Shown: positions 1 through 6,803, numbered from the stretch's first letter. The stretch is 7,919 bases of DNA from Methylococcaceae bacterium NSP1-2 (GCA_002256685.1 NQJH01000065.1:1-7919), one strand, 5' to 3'. Numbers and translations: made by a program. The notes: generated by a model not told the origin, from the letters alone.

Positions 1-624
1 AGTGAAAAAGTCGATGCTGTCGTTGAAAAAGCTAGGCGCGAAATAGCCAGTAATATGACCACTTACGGAATGAAACAAAACATTCGTAAATTGTTCGATG
101 AATTGCGTGATCTCTTACAAAACGCCATAGAAATTACCGCTGAAACTAGCCGTCTAGTGAAAGCTATTCATAAAAAATTCAAAGACGAATACGGTTTTGA
201 AGAAATCGAGCCTAAATTATTCTCTATCAAACCCTATCAGGTCGAATTAGAGATGATTTTTGAAGAAGGTGAAATATTTCGCTCTAGTACAAAAACTGCA
301 ATGACTGAGCAAAGCGTGGTGATACACAACCTTTATAGCACGCTGATTTCCAAAGCCAGAGACGTTATCAGACAGGCGCATGAAGACGCAAGCGCGTGGG
401 GAAATACCGCGTTAACACCGTTAATGCAGCAAATTAAAGATCATAAAAAACAAATCGAAAACCGCTTACAAATGTTAAGAAAAATTAACGAATCAACTGA
501 CAATGTCGCTGAAAATATTGCCCATCTTCAAGCCGAAGTAGAGCCGTTAAAGCGTCAAAGAGACGAGTTAAACATGATGATTAGAGGAATGCGACTGGAC
601 GCTTATTCAGCAGATAGTAATTAA
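1..624 (+). CDS. 3' part of a coiled-coil protein, possibly a dynamin-family GTPase C-terminus
   Basis: The reading frame is open from the first base of the window through the TAA at 622-624, so this is the C-terminal 207 residues of a gene that begins upstream. The ATG at 55 has no Shine-Dalgarno sequence in front of it, and the 18 codons before it read as the same charged helix, so it is probably internal. The protein is hydrophilic, almost entirely helix-forming and rich in Lys, Glu and Gln. A likely coiled coil spans about residues 143-195 of the visible part (HKKQIENRLQMLRKI and following), and there is no membrane segment. The pattern 'PLMQQIKDHKKQIENRL' followed by a heptad-rich tail resembles the C-terminal end of bacterial dynamin-like GTPases, which remodel membranes. 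This is recollection of family style only: the GTPase motifs would lie upstream of the window. Another coiled-coil protein remains possible. A hairpin terminator follows the stop directly. Confidence 0.6.
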   Translation, partial: SEKVDAVVEKARREIASNMTTYGMKQNIRKLFDELRDLLQNAIEITAETSRLVKAIHKKFKDEYGFEEIEPKLFSIKPYQVELEMIFEEGEIFRSSTKTAMTEQSVVIHNLYSTLISKARDVIRQAHEDASAWGNTALTPLMQQIKDHKKQIENRLQMLRKINESTDNVAENIAHLQAEVEPLKRQRDELNMMIRGMRLDAYSADSN

Positions 625-633
625 TTGACACTC

Positions 634-666
634 ACGCCTATTTTTCATAGAAGCAATAGGCGTTTT
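634..666 (+). terminator. Hairpin terminator after the first gene
   Basis: A perfect 9-bp inverted repeat (ACGCCTATT at 634-642, AATAGGCGT at 655-663) has a 12-base loop and is followed by a short T run (663-666). It begins 10 bases after the stop of the plus-strand gene, where an intrinsic terminator is expected. The T run is short, so efficiency may be modest. On the opposite strand the same stem has no T run, so I do not assign it to trmB. Confidence 0.65.
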
Positions 667-691
667 CGGCAAATCTCCAAACGGTGCGGTT

Positions 692-1378
692 TTATTTTTT
701 AAAAATCAAATCCCAAACCCCATGACCTAAACGCAGCCCACGTTGCTCAAATTTAGTGAGTGGGCGATAATCAGGACGCTCACAATAATCACCCGTCTGA
801 CTGGTGTTATAAAGCCCTCCACTTGCTGATAATACCTCTAACATCGCCTCCGCGTAATCTTGCCAATCGGTTGCGGCATGAAAATAACCGCCAACTTTCA
901 GTTTTTTCATTAATAACTCAACAAAACTAGGGCGCACAATACGGCGTTTATTATGTTTCTTTTTATGCCACGGGTCTGGAAAAAATAAATGCAGCCCCGT
1001 TAAACGATTGTCAGGGATTTTTTGTTCAATAATTTCAATGGCATCATGACAATAAATCCGTACGTTAGTTAAGCCTTGCTGCTCTAGTAACATCATTAAA
1101 TGCCCAACCCCCGCACGATGCACTTCAATCCCAATATAATCAATGTCTGGATTTGCCGCCGCCGTACTAGCAAGACTATCGCCACTACCAAAGCCAATTT
1201 CAATAATTAACGGCGCATCACGCCCAAAAACGTCAGTAAAATCATAATTTATTTCAGGGTCAAGACCATAGCGTTGCCAATTATTATCCAAGGCATATTG
1301 TTGAGCTTGAGTAATACGCCCTTGACGGCGGACAAAACTACGAATTCGGTGTGGGGTGGTTGGATCTAAAACAGTCAT
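692..1378 (-). CDS. trmB: tRNA (guanine-N7-)-methyltransferase TrmB
   Basis: TrmB transfers the methyl group of S-adenosylmethionine to N7 of G46 in the variable loop of many tRNAs, in the cytoplasm. The 228-residue length is normal for the bacterial enzyme. A basic N-terminus (HRIRSFVRRQGRIT, residues 10-23) precedes the Rossmann fold. Visible landmarks are the SAM-binding glycine motif EIGFGSG (60-66), the acidic end of strand 2 in GIEVH (83-87), the family hallmark FPDPWHKKKHNKRR (133-146), ATDWQDYAE (169-177) and the C-terminal RPLTKFEQRG (205-214) that helps form the active site. All look intact. The start is the ATG at 1376-1378; the upstream Shine-Dalgarno match is poor. The ABC exporter gene ends 117 bases upstream on the same strand with no clear terminator between them, so read-through is possible. 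In pseudomonads trmB commonly follows thiG directly; here two other genes lie between. Confidence 0.96.
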   Translation of the reverse strand: MTVLDPTTPHRIRSFVRRQGRITQAQQYALDNNWQRYGLDPEINYDFTDVFGRDAPLIIEIGFGSGDSLASTAAANPDIDYIGIEVHRAGVGHLMMLLEQQGLTNVRIYCHDAIEIIEQKIPDNRLTGLHLFFPDPWHKKKHNKRRIVRPSFVELLMKKLKVGGYFHAATDWQDYAEAMLEVLSASGGLYNTSQTGDYCERPDYRPLTKFEQRGLRLGHGVWDLIFKK

Positions 1379-1495
1379 AAGTGATATTAAATTAACTAAG
1401 TTGGATTGAGGTAAAAAACCGATATTTATGATTAATAGATTACTGTTATTGAATTTATTTTCATAGAGTTTGCGAATAAGTAGGCGAATCTCAGT

Positions 1496-3304
1496 CTATA
1501 GGCTTTCCGCCTCTTCAGGCAAAAAACCGCCTGCCTGCATCATCCACAAACGATAATAAAAACCTTGCAGAGCCAACAGTTGCTCATGCCCGCCATCTTC
1601 AACGATACGCCCTTGATTAAATACTAAAATGCGATCCAAATGGGCAATTGTCGATAAGCGATGCGCAATCGCAATCACCGTTTTACGTCCCATCGCCCGA
1701 TCCAAATTTTCTTGAATGGCTTTTTCGGTGATAGAATCCAAACTAGCGGTGGCTTCATCCAACAGCAAAATCGGTGCGTCTTTCAACATCACCCGTGCAA
1801 TCGCAATACGTTGCCTCTGACCACCTGATAATTTCACGCCACGTTCACCGACTAAAGCATCATAGCCTTCGGGCATGGCTTGAATAAACTCATCGGCATG
1901 AGCCAAACGCGCCGCTTCTGCAATCGCTTCAGCATCGGCATTCAAACGACCATAACCGATATTTTCTTTCAAACTACGATGAAACAAACTAGGGTCTTGC
2001 GGTATCAAACTCACCTGTTCATGCAGAGAATCTATTAAAACCTGCTGAATATCCATGTTATCAATTAAAATCTGCCCACTTTGCGGTTCAAAATTACGCA
2101 AAATCAGACTAACAAACGTTGATTTACCCGAACCCGAAAATCCAACCAGACCAACCCGCTGTCCTGATTCAATCACCACATTCAAGCCATCAAACACCGC
2201 TTTATTTTCGTCATAAGCAAAACAAACATTGCGAAATTCAATGCGCCCCCGGCTAATTTTTAACGGCACAGCATCGGGCTTATCGACAATTTCATGCGCC
2301 TGAACAATGGTCTCGACACCATTGGCGATATTGCCGACATATTCAAACAGTTCCAAAAAACGGCGGGTTAAATTCCGCGCATCACTGATAATCAATAATG
2401 CCAGCCCCATACTCATGGTGAATTCGCCGACACTAATCAAACCGCTGTCCCACAAAGTTAGCGCGTAATACACAATGCCGATTTTTAGCAGAGCAGCGGC
2501 AATAAATTGAAACCAGCGTATGCGCTCCATATACCAAAACGTGCGCCGCCCTGTTTCGGCTTCTGTTTCTAAAAAATCATTCAGAAACTCGCGTTCAAAA
2601 TCTAAACGGGCGAACAATTTAGTATTTAAAATATTGGTGACCGCATCAACAATCTTACCATTCACCAAACTGCGCACTGCCGCGTAATTCTGTGCATACG
2701 GCTGACAGCGTGTTGCCAACCAATAGGAAAAACTCACATAAGAAAATACCCAACCCGCAACCAACAAACCTAAGCCCTGATGCACGTTTAACAACAACGC
2801 GACAGACACCGAAAACGTAATCAAAACAGGCCAAAAATCACATAACACCAACCAAGTGATATGATTAACGCTAGTCGCCGTCTCACTGATACGATGCGCT
2901 AAACCACCCGCAAAATGGCTACCAAAATAACGGGGTGAGTGATATTGCAAATAACTGTACAACAGCTTAGTGGTATTTTTCCGTAGGCGTGTACCCATAA
3001 TAATCAATACCGCGCCGCTCGCTCGACTAGACAATATTTCCAGCACATTTAAGCCCACCAGCAACAATAATGGCTCGCGTAAACTCTCCAGCACGTTAGT
3101 CCCAGACAAATGCGCTACACCATCCATAATGGCTTTAATGGCATAAGGCACTAAAATACTGCCCGTCGCCTGTCCGATTTCCAAAAGCATCATTAGCATA
3201 ATCCAGCCGCGAAAACGGGCTAAACAATACAAAATAAATTTAACGGTACTGTTAGGTAAAGAAGGTGCGTCTTTGGCGCGTTGAAAGGGCGAGGGTTTGG
3301 GCAT
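1496..3304 (-). CDS. ABC exporter with fused membrane and ATPase domains (MsbA/multidrug type)
   Basis: This is a half-size ABC exporter, 602 residues from the ATG at 3302-3304, expected to work as a dimer in the inner membrane. The N-terminal transmembrane domain covers roughly residues 20-320, with hydrophobic stretches near 22-64, 78-104, 150-198 and 265-308. The C-terminal ATPase domain (about 355-590) carries every motif: Walker A GFSGSGKST (388-396), Q-loop glutamine in LIPQDP (Q436), signature LSGGQRQR (492-499), Walker B ILLLDEA with D516 and catalytic E517, D-loop SLD, and H-loop H548 in AIAHRLSTI. It should therefore be a fully active ATPase. The substrate cannot be read from the sequence; lipid, lipid A-like or drug export are all possible. 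A TTG two codons upstream (3308-3310) is an alternative start, but neither start has a good Shine-Dalgarno. The desaturase gene upstream is separated by a terminator-like palindrome, so separate transcription is likely. Confidence 0.93.
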   Translation of the reverse strand: MPKPSPFQRAKDAPSLPNSTVKFILYCLARFRGWIMLMMLLEIGQATGSILVPYAIKAIMDGVAHLSGTNVLESLREPLLLLVGLNVLEILSSRASGAVLIIMGTRLRKNTTKLLYSYLQYHSPRYFGSHFAGGLAHRISETATSVNHITWLVLCDFWPVLITFSVSVALLLNVHQGLGLLVAGWVFSYVSFSYWLATRCQPYAQNYAAVRSLVNGKIVDAVTNILNTKLFARLDFEREFLNDFLETEAETGRRTFWYMERIRWFQFIAAALLKIGIVYYALTLWDSGLISVGEFTMSMGLALLIISDARNLTRRFLELFEYVGNIANGVETIVQAHEIVDKPDAVPLKISRGRIEFRNVCFAYDENKAVFDGLNVVIESGQRVGLVGFSGSGKSTFVSLILRNFEPQSGQILIDNMDIQQVLIDSLHEQVSLIPQDPSLFHRSLKENIGYGRLNADAEAIAEAARLAHADEFIQAMPEGYDALVGERGVKLSGGQRQRIAIARVMLKDAPILLLDEATASLDSITEKAIQENLDRAMGRKTVIAIAHRLSTIAHLDRILVFNQGRIVEDGGHEQLLALQGFYYRLWMMQAGGFLPEEAESL

Positions 3305-3338
3305 GAGCAATGGATATGAGCTATTTGTAGTCGCAGAA

Positions 3339-3370
3339 AAGGTCGGGTTACGCTACCGCTAACCGACCTT
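3339..3370 (-). terminator. Palindromic repeat acting as likely terminator of the desaturase gene
   Basis: An 8-bp perfect stem (AAGGTCGG at 3339-3346, CCGACCTT at 3363-3370) continues inward with a further TTA/TAA pairing after one bulged G, leaving a loop CGCTACCGC. Read on the minus strand, the direction of the desaturase transcript, the stem runs straight into TTTT, which fits an intrinsic terminator 15 bases past the desaturase stop at 3385. The core GGTTAGCGGTAGCG...ACCCGACC also has the look of a dispersed intergenic palindrome, and a related copy occurs at 4663-4687. The element may be both a repeat and a terminator. It lies just upstream of the ABC exporter start. Confidence 0.6.
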
Positions 3371-3384
3371 CACGAACCTCTTTT

Positions 3385-4509
3385 TTACGCAACGATGGGT
3401 TTCAGCATCGACGTTTTACCCACCATAACATCCACGGCTTTCAGTAAGCGTTTAAAAACCGACTCCTGAAGATAAGGAATATTATGTTTTTTACACAGTG
3501 CTTCCACTTGTGGTTGCACTTTTTGATATTGGCTCAACGGCATATCGGGCCATAAATGATGTTCAATCTGATAATTTAGCCAGCCGTAGAAAAAATCATT
3601 GCAATTAGAGCCAGTCGGATAATTCACTGATCCTAAAATTTGCCGCAAATAAAATTCGCCTTTGCTGTGACTTTTTTCATCAAACGCCATCACATCATCG
3701 CCAGCATGATTCGGAATCATCACCAGAAAACTGTGCATATTGGTGAAAATTTCTGCCAGCATGGAATTAAGTAATACGCTGAGAACCGCAAAACTGCCCA
3801 ATGGTAAAAACAATAACGGCAACAGCACAAACCGATACCCGATATAAGGCAAAATACTTTGTAGCCAGAATGTTCTGCCTTCTGGGGTAAACCAACTCCA
3901 CGCGCCAATACGACTCATCACTGGCTCAGATTCACCTTGCCGTTTAGCCGACTGTAAATGCAATTCTTTATGCGTTCTGGGCGTGTAATAAACAATTTTC
4001 CATATCCCAGAAAAAAACGCCACAATCACATAGCGTTGCCACATCGGTAAGTTAGATTGCCTGAGCCATTCCATATTGTGTTGGGCATTATTGGGATCAG
4101 TTTTTTCACCCAAGCTGTAATGATGCAATACGTTATGCTCATGATGCCAACCCGCGACCGTAAACCAGTCTGGCCAATCTATAAAACGTCGCCAGCCATG
4201 CGCAAATTTTTTGCTGGTGTAGTTTTTATCGACCCCTTTAAGTTTATCGTAGGCTCTATGAACCGTCGGATGCCCTACTTGTGTCCAGCGTGTAAAACTA
4301 CCCTGACTGATTAACAGCGCGGAAATGGGATTAGGAAAAATCCATGCCGTGCCATAACCGATAATCGAACAAATTTTCCCCCACTTTTCCATTTTGGTTA
4401 AATGCTCAAAATCCTCAATTCCTGTATTGGCTAATGATTGCTGATGAATTGCGGTGATGTCTTTGGCTAATTGCTCGCGATTTACCGACTGGTAACTGTG
4501 TAAACTCAA
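3385..4509 (-). CDS. Membrane-bound fatty acid desaturase
   Basis: A 374-residue member of the membrane-bound fatty acid desaturase family (FA_desaturase), diiron enzymes that use O2 and an electron donor to place a double bond in an acyl chain at the inner membrane. The histidine clusters are visible: HPTVH (80-84), HHEHNVLHH (122-130) and QIEHH (314-318), with a further conserved-looking NHAGDD (267-272). Hydrophobic segments lie near residues 46-68, 158-176 and 215-255. A glutamine replaces the first histidine of the third box, as in front-end and sphingolipid-type desaturases, but there is no fused cytochrome b5 domain, so the electron donor must be separate. Regiospecificity cannot be predicted with confidence. 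The start is the TTG at 4507-4509, chosen because an ideal AAGGAG lies 9 bases upstream; the first in-frame ATG is codon 40 and would discard conserved N-terminal sequence. The role is probably in adjusting membrane lipids. Confidence 0.9.
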   Translation of the reverse strand: MSLHSYQSVNREQLAKDITAIHQQSLANTGIEDFEHLTKMEKWGKICSIIGYGTAWIFPNPISALLISQGSFTRWTQVGHPTVHRAYDKLKGVDKNYTSKKFAHGWRRFIDWPDWFTVAGWHHEHNVLHHYSLGEKTDPNNAQHNMEWLRQSNLPMWQRYVIVAFFSGIWKIVYYTPRTHKELHLQSAKRQGESEPVMSRIGAWSWFTPEGRTFWLQSILPYIGYRFVLLPLLFLPLGSFAVLSVLLNSMLAEIFTNMHSFLVMIPNHAGDDVMAFDEKSHSKGEFYLRQILGSVNYPTGSNCNDFFYGWLNYQIEHHLWPDMPLSQYQKVQPQVEALCKKHNIPYLQESVFKRLLKAVDVMVGKTSMLKPIVA

Positions 4510-4518
4510 AACGTGTTG

Positions 4519-4524
4519 CTCCTT
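4519..4524 (-). promoter_or_regulatory. Shine-Dalgarno that fixes the TTG start of the desaturase
   Basis: AAGGAG on the minus strand lies 9 bases before the TTG at 4509. No ATG or GTG is available at this spacing, so this site is the main argument for a TTG start. Confidence 0.75.
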
Positions 4525-4604
4525 AAGTGCAGAGGGGGATAGTGTTACAACTTGATTTATTTGCTGAAATTTGAAAAACCGCCGAAAGATATGGCTTTAT
4601 TTAA

Positions 4605-4632
4605 TTTATATTGTCGTTTCCATACGCTGCAA
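4605..4632 (-). promoter_or_regulatory. Possible promoter of the desaturase gene
   Basis: On the minus strand TATAAA (4605-4610) is a five-of-six match to the -10 hexamer. TTGCAG (4627-4632), a weak -35 sharing only TTG with the consensus, precedes it by 16 bases. This would give a leader of roughly 90 bases before the TTG start. The region is AT-rich, so chance matches are likely. Confidence 0.3.
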
Positions 4633-4662
4633 ACTTGTTTGTTTTGAATCAATGCGTAGGAT

Positions 4663-4722
4663 GGGTAGAGCGATAGCGAAACCCATCGACGATTAATGAT
4701 GAGTTTCGGCTATCGCCTCTAC
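4663..4722. repeat. Long imperfect palindrome between thiSG and the desaturase
   Basis: The left arm at 4665-4687 (GTAGAG, CGATAGC, GAAACCCATC) and the right arm at 4698-4722 (GATGAGTTTCG, GCTATCG, CCTCTAC) are reverse complements apart from two single-base insertions and one mismatch, with a 10-base loop (4688-4697). It lies 19 bases past the thiSG stop. No T run follows on the minus strand, so it is not a classic terminator, though it could stabilise the 3' end of the thiSG message. The core GGGTAGAGCGATAGCG...ACCCATC is clearly related to the palindrome at 3341-3364. I interpret it as a dispersed REP- or MITE-like element; copy number cannot be judged from one window. Confidence 0.7.
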
Positions 4723-4740
4723 AGGAACATGGCAACGAAT

Positions 4741-5718
4741 TTAAAAAAACAATCCGTCTATCGGTGAGGAGGCAGAGGCGAAGCGTTTTCTGGGCATACG
4801 TCCTGCTAAGAATGCTTCTCTACCCGCTTCTATGCCTTTACGCATGGCCGAAGCCATCAAAATTGGATTTTTAGCTTCGGCAATCGCGGTATTCATTAAC
4901 ACACCTGCACAGCCTAATTCCATAGCAATAGCGGCATCGGACGCTGTACCAACCCCTGCATCGACTAAAATCGGTACCTTGGCATTTTCGACGATGGTTA
5001 AAATATTGTAAGGGTTGCGTATGCCTAAACCTGAACCTATCGGTGCGGCGAGTGGCATAACGGCAACACAACCAATTTCTTCTAAACGTTTAGCGGCGAT
5101 GGGGTCGTCATTGGTGTAGACCATGACATCAAAACCATCTTTGACCAGAATTTCTGCGGCTAAATAAGTTTCTGCGACATTGGGGAATAAGGTTTTTTGA
5201 TCGGCTAAGACTTCTAGTTTGACCAGTTTATGACCACCTAATAATTCTCTGCCTAAGCGACAGGTTCTGACGGCTTCATCAACGGTGTAACAGCCTGCGG
5301 TGTTAGGCAAAATGGTGTATTTATCAGGTGAAATGACATCCAATAAATTCGGTTCACCGGCGTTTTGTCCAATGTTAGTGCGGCGAATAGCGACCGTGAC
5401 AATTTGTGCACCACTGGCTTCAATCGCTAAACGAGTTTCTTCTAAGTCTTTGTATTTTCCTGTGCCGACTAATAAGCGAGAGTGATAAGTGACACCCGCT
5501 AACACAAACGAATCATCTTGTCCGCCACCAATCGCATGAACAATTTCCAAGCGGTCTTCGGCTTGTAAGACTTGAATAGCGTGCTGTTGAAAGGGCAGAA
5601 TTTCTTGATTTAATTCCACGGCAATTTTTTTACCCGTCAGTTCTAAATCAGCAATTACATCACTTACGCGGCTGTTTTCAGCAATTTCACGGCTTTGTCC
5701 GTTGACATAAATTTTCAT
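4741..5718 (-). CDS. thiSG: Fused sulfur carrier ThiS and thiazole synthase ThiG
   Basis: A single 325-residue frame joins two thiamin enzymes. Residues 1-66 are ThiS, a ubiquitin-like sulfur carrier (MKIYVNGQSREI at the start, HAIGGG at 61-66). Residues about 70-325 are ThiG, a TIM-barrel enzyme that makes the thiazole phosphate from deoxyxylulose 5-phosphate, dehydroglycine and ThiS-thiocarboxylate in the cytoplasm. ThiG landmarks are RLLVGTGKY (81-89), RRTNIGQ (112-118), LPNTAGC (137-143), the Schiff-base lysine K167 in LVKLEV, the phosphate-binding PIGSGLGI (226-233), VDAGVGTASDAA (252-263), NTAIA (276-280) and the C-terminal ASSPIDGL. The start is the ATG at 5716-5718, behind an AGGAG (5726-5730) 7 bases away. 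A longer frame reaching 5814 would add residues unlike ThiS. The ATG overlaps the aroG stop as ATGA, which suggests coupled translation. In separate ThiS the Gly-Gly is the free C-terminus; here it is internal. Confidence 0.95.
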   Translation of the reverse strand: MKIYVNGQSREIAENSRVSDVIADLELTGKKIAVELNQEILPFQQHAIQVLQAEDRLEIVHAIGGGQDDSFVLAGVTYHSRLLVGTGKYKDLEETRLAIEASGAQIVTVAIRRTNIGQNAGEPNLLDVISPDKYTILPNTAGCYTVDEAVRTCRLGRELLGGHKLVKLEVLADQKTLFPNVAETYLAAEILVKDGFDVMVYTNDDPIAAKRLEEIGCVAVMPLAAPIGSGLGIRNPYNILTIVENAKVPILVDAGVGTASDAAIAMELGCAGVLMNTAIAEAKNPILMASAMRKGIEAGREAFLAGRMPRKRFASASSPIDGLFF

Positions 5719-6803
5719 TCGATTGCTCCTCCCTCTGTTTTTACCAAGCGGCGTTTTTGTACCGCATTCGCTAAAGTTTTCAGTAATGGCACGGTTTCTT
5801 CCCACGACAAACAACCGTCAGTAATACTTTTGCCGTAAATTAAGGGTTGCCCTTCGATAACGTGTTGACTGCCCGCTTTTAGATTGCTTTCAATCATCGC
5901 GCCCATAATGCGGTAATCACCGATAGCGATTTGTCCTGCGACATCGTCACCAACGATTATTTGCCGATGGCATTGTTTCAAACTATTGGCATGACTAAAA
6001 TCAATCATGATATTAGGGCGAAGATAGGCTTTTTCTAAACCTTCCGCCACTTGATCGACGCTGACAGCATCATAATTAGGTCGATCATTGCCGCCGCGTA
6101 AAATGATGTGTACGTCTTCATTACCCGTGGTGGAAAAAATTGCCGAATGCCCTTCTTTATTTAAAGAAATAAAGTGATGCGGACTCATTGCCGCGCCGAT
6201 GGCATCAATGGCAATTTTTATTGTGCCATCGGTGGAATTTTTAAAACCAATCGGGCAGGATACGCCCGAAGCCAGTTCGCGGTGTCCTTGGCTTTCGGTC
6301 GTTCTCGCACCAATTGCGCCCCACGCAATTAAATCAGACACATATTGTGGCGTGATTAAATCTAAATATTCGGTTGCCGCTGGCATCCCTAATTCATTAA
6401 CATCCACTAATAATTTTCTGGCAATGCGCAAGCCTTTGTTAATATTAAAACTGGAGTTTAAATCAGGGTCGTTAATTAAGCCTTTCCAACCTACTGTAGT
6501 ACGCGGTTTTTCAAAATAAACCCGCATGACGATTAATAAATCATCTTGAGTTTCATCTTTAATGGCTTTTAATAGTTGAGCATATTCGAGAGCCGCAACA
6601 GGGTCATGAATAGAGCAGGGCCCTACTACGACCAACAGCCGATCATCTTGACCCGTTAAAATTTTATGAATATCGGCTCTTGCCTGTGCAGTGGTTTGTG
6701 CGGCGGTGTCAGTAAGGGGGTGTTCTTCGTGAACCTGAACCGGTGCAATGACTTCTTTAATGCCACAAATTCTCAAATCATCCGTCTTATAGTGTGTTTG
6801 CAT
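5715..6803 (-). CDS. aroG: 3-deoxy-7-phosphoheptulonate (DAHP) synthase, AroG type
   Basis: This enzyme condenses phosphoenolpyruvate with erythrose 4-phosphate, the first committed step of the shikimate pathway to aromatic amino acids, folate and quinones. The 362-residue length from the ATG at 6801-6803 matches type I alpha synthases, and the sequence reads closer to E. coli AroG than to AroF. Visible motifs are GPCSIHDP (61-68), MRVYFEKPRTTVGWKG (93-108), GARTTESQ (165-172) and GFKNSTDG (186-193). The expected metal ligands C63, H271 (DFSHANS), E305 (MIESN) and D329 (SITDG) are all present, as are substrate-binding R94, R167 and K188. The N-terminal extension and central region that form the feedback site are retained, so allosteric control is likely, but the effector cannot be named safely. 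A TTG four codons upstream (6815) is less likely than the ATG. The stop overlaps the thiSG start by four bases; folA ends 77 bases upstream. Confidence 0.95.
   Translation of the reverse strand: MQTHYKTDDLRICGIKEVIAPVQVHEEHPLTDTAAQTTAQARADIHKILTGQDDRLLVVVGPCSIHDPVAALEYAQLLKAIKDETQDDLLIVMRVYFEKPRTTVGWKGLINDPDLNSSFNINKGLRIARKLLVDVNELGMPAATEYLDLITPQYVSDLIAWGAIGARTTESQGHRELASGVSCPIGFKNSTDGTIKIAIDAIGAAMSPHHFISLNKEGHSAIFSTTGNEDVHIILRGGNDRPNYDAVSVDQVAEGLEKAYLRPNIMIDFSHANSLKQCHRQIIVGDDVAGQIAIGDYRIMGAMIESNLKAGSQHVIEGQPLIYGKSITDGCLSWEETVPLLKTLANAVQKRRLVKTEGGAIE
5726..5733 (-). promoter_or_regulatory. Shine-Dalgarno of thiSG inside the end of aroG
   Basis: GGGAGGAG on the minus strand lies 7 bases before the thiSG ATG, within the last codons of aroG. 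It supports the start at 5718 rather than a longer frame, and it shows that thiSG can bind ribosomes independently of termination on aroG. Confidence 0.8.

Noticed and set aside
1379..1495. Terminator or promoter between the ABC exporter gene and trmB
   Set aside because: The 117-base AT-rich gap has no convincing hairpin with a T run and no clear paired -35/-10 set; only a short GCGAAT direct repeat was seen.
4057..4314. 85-codon open frame on the plus strand inside the desaturase gene
   Set aside because: It is antisense to a conserved gene; the hydrophobic appearance comes from the complement of the desaturase codons.
4741..5814. Longer thiSG frame starting at 5814
   Set aside because: The extra 32 residues overlap aroG coding sequence, do not resemble ThiS, and a strong Shine-Dalgarno supports the ATG at 5718.
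6199..6519. 106-codon open frame on the plus strand inside aroG
   Set aside because: It is antisense to conserved DAHP synthase motifs, with no ribosome site and no recognisable domain.
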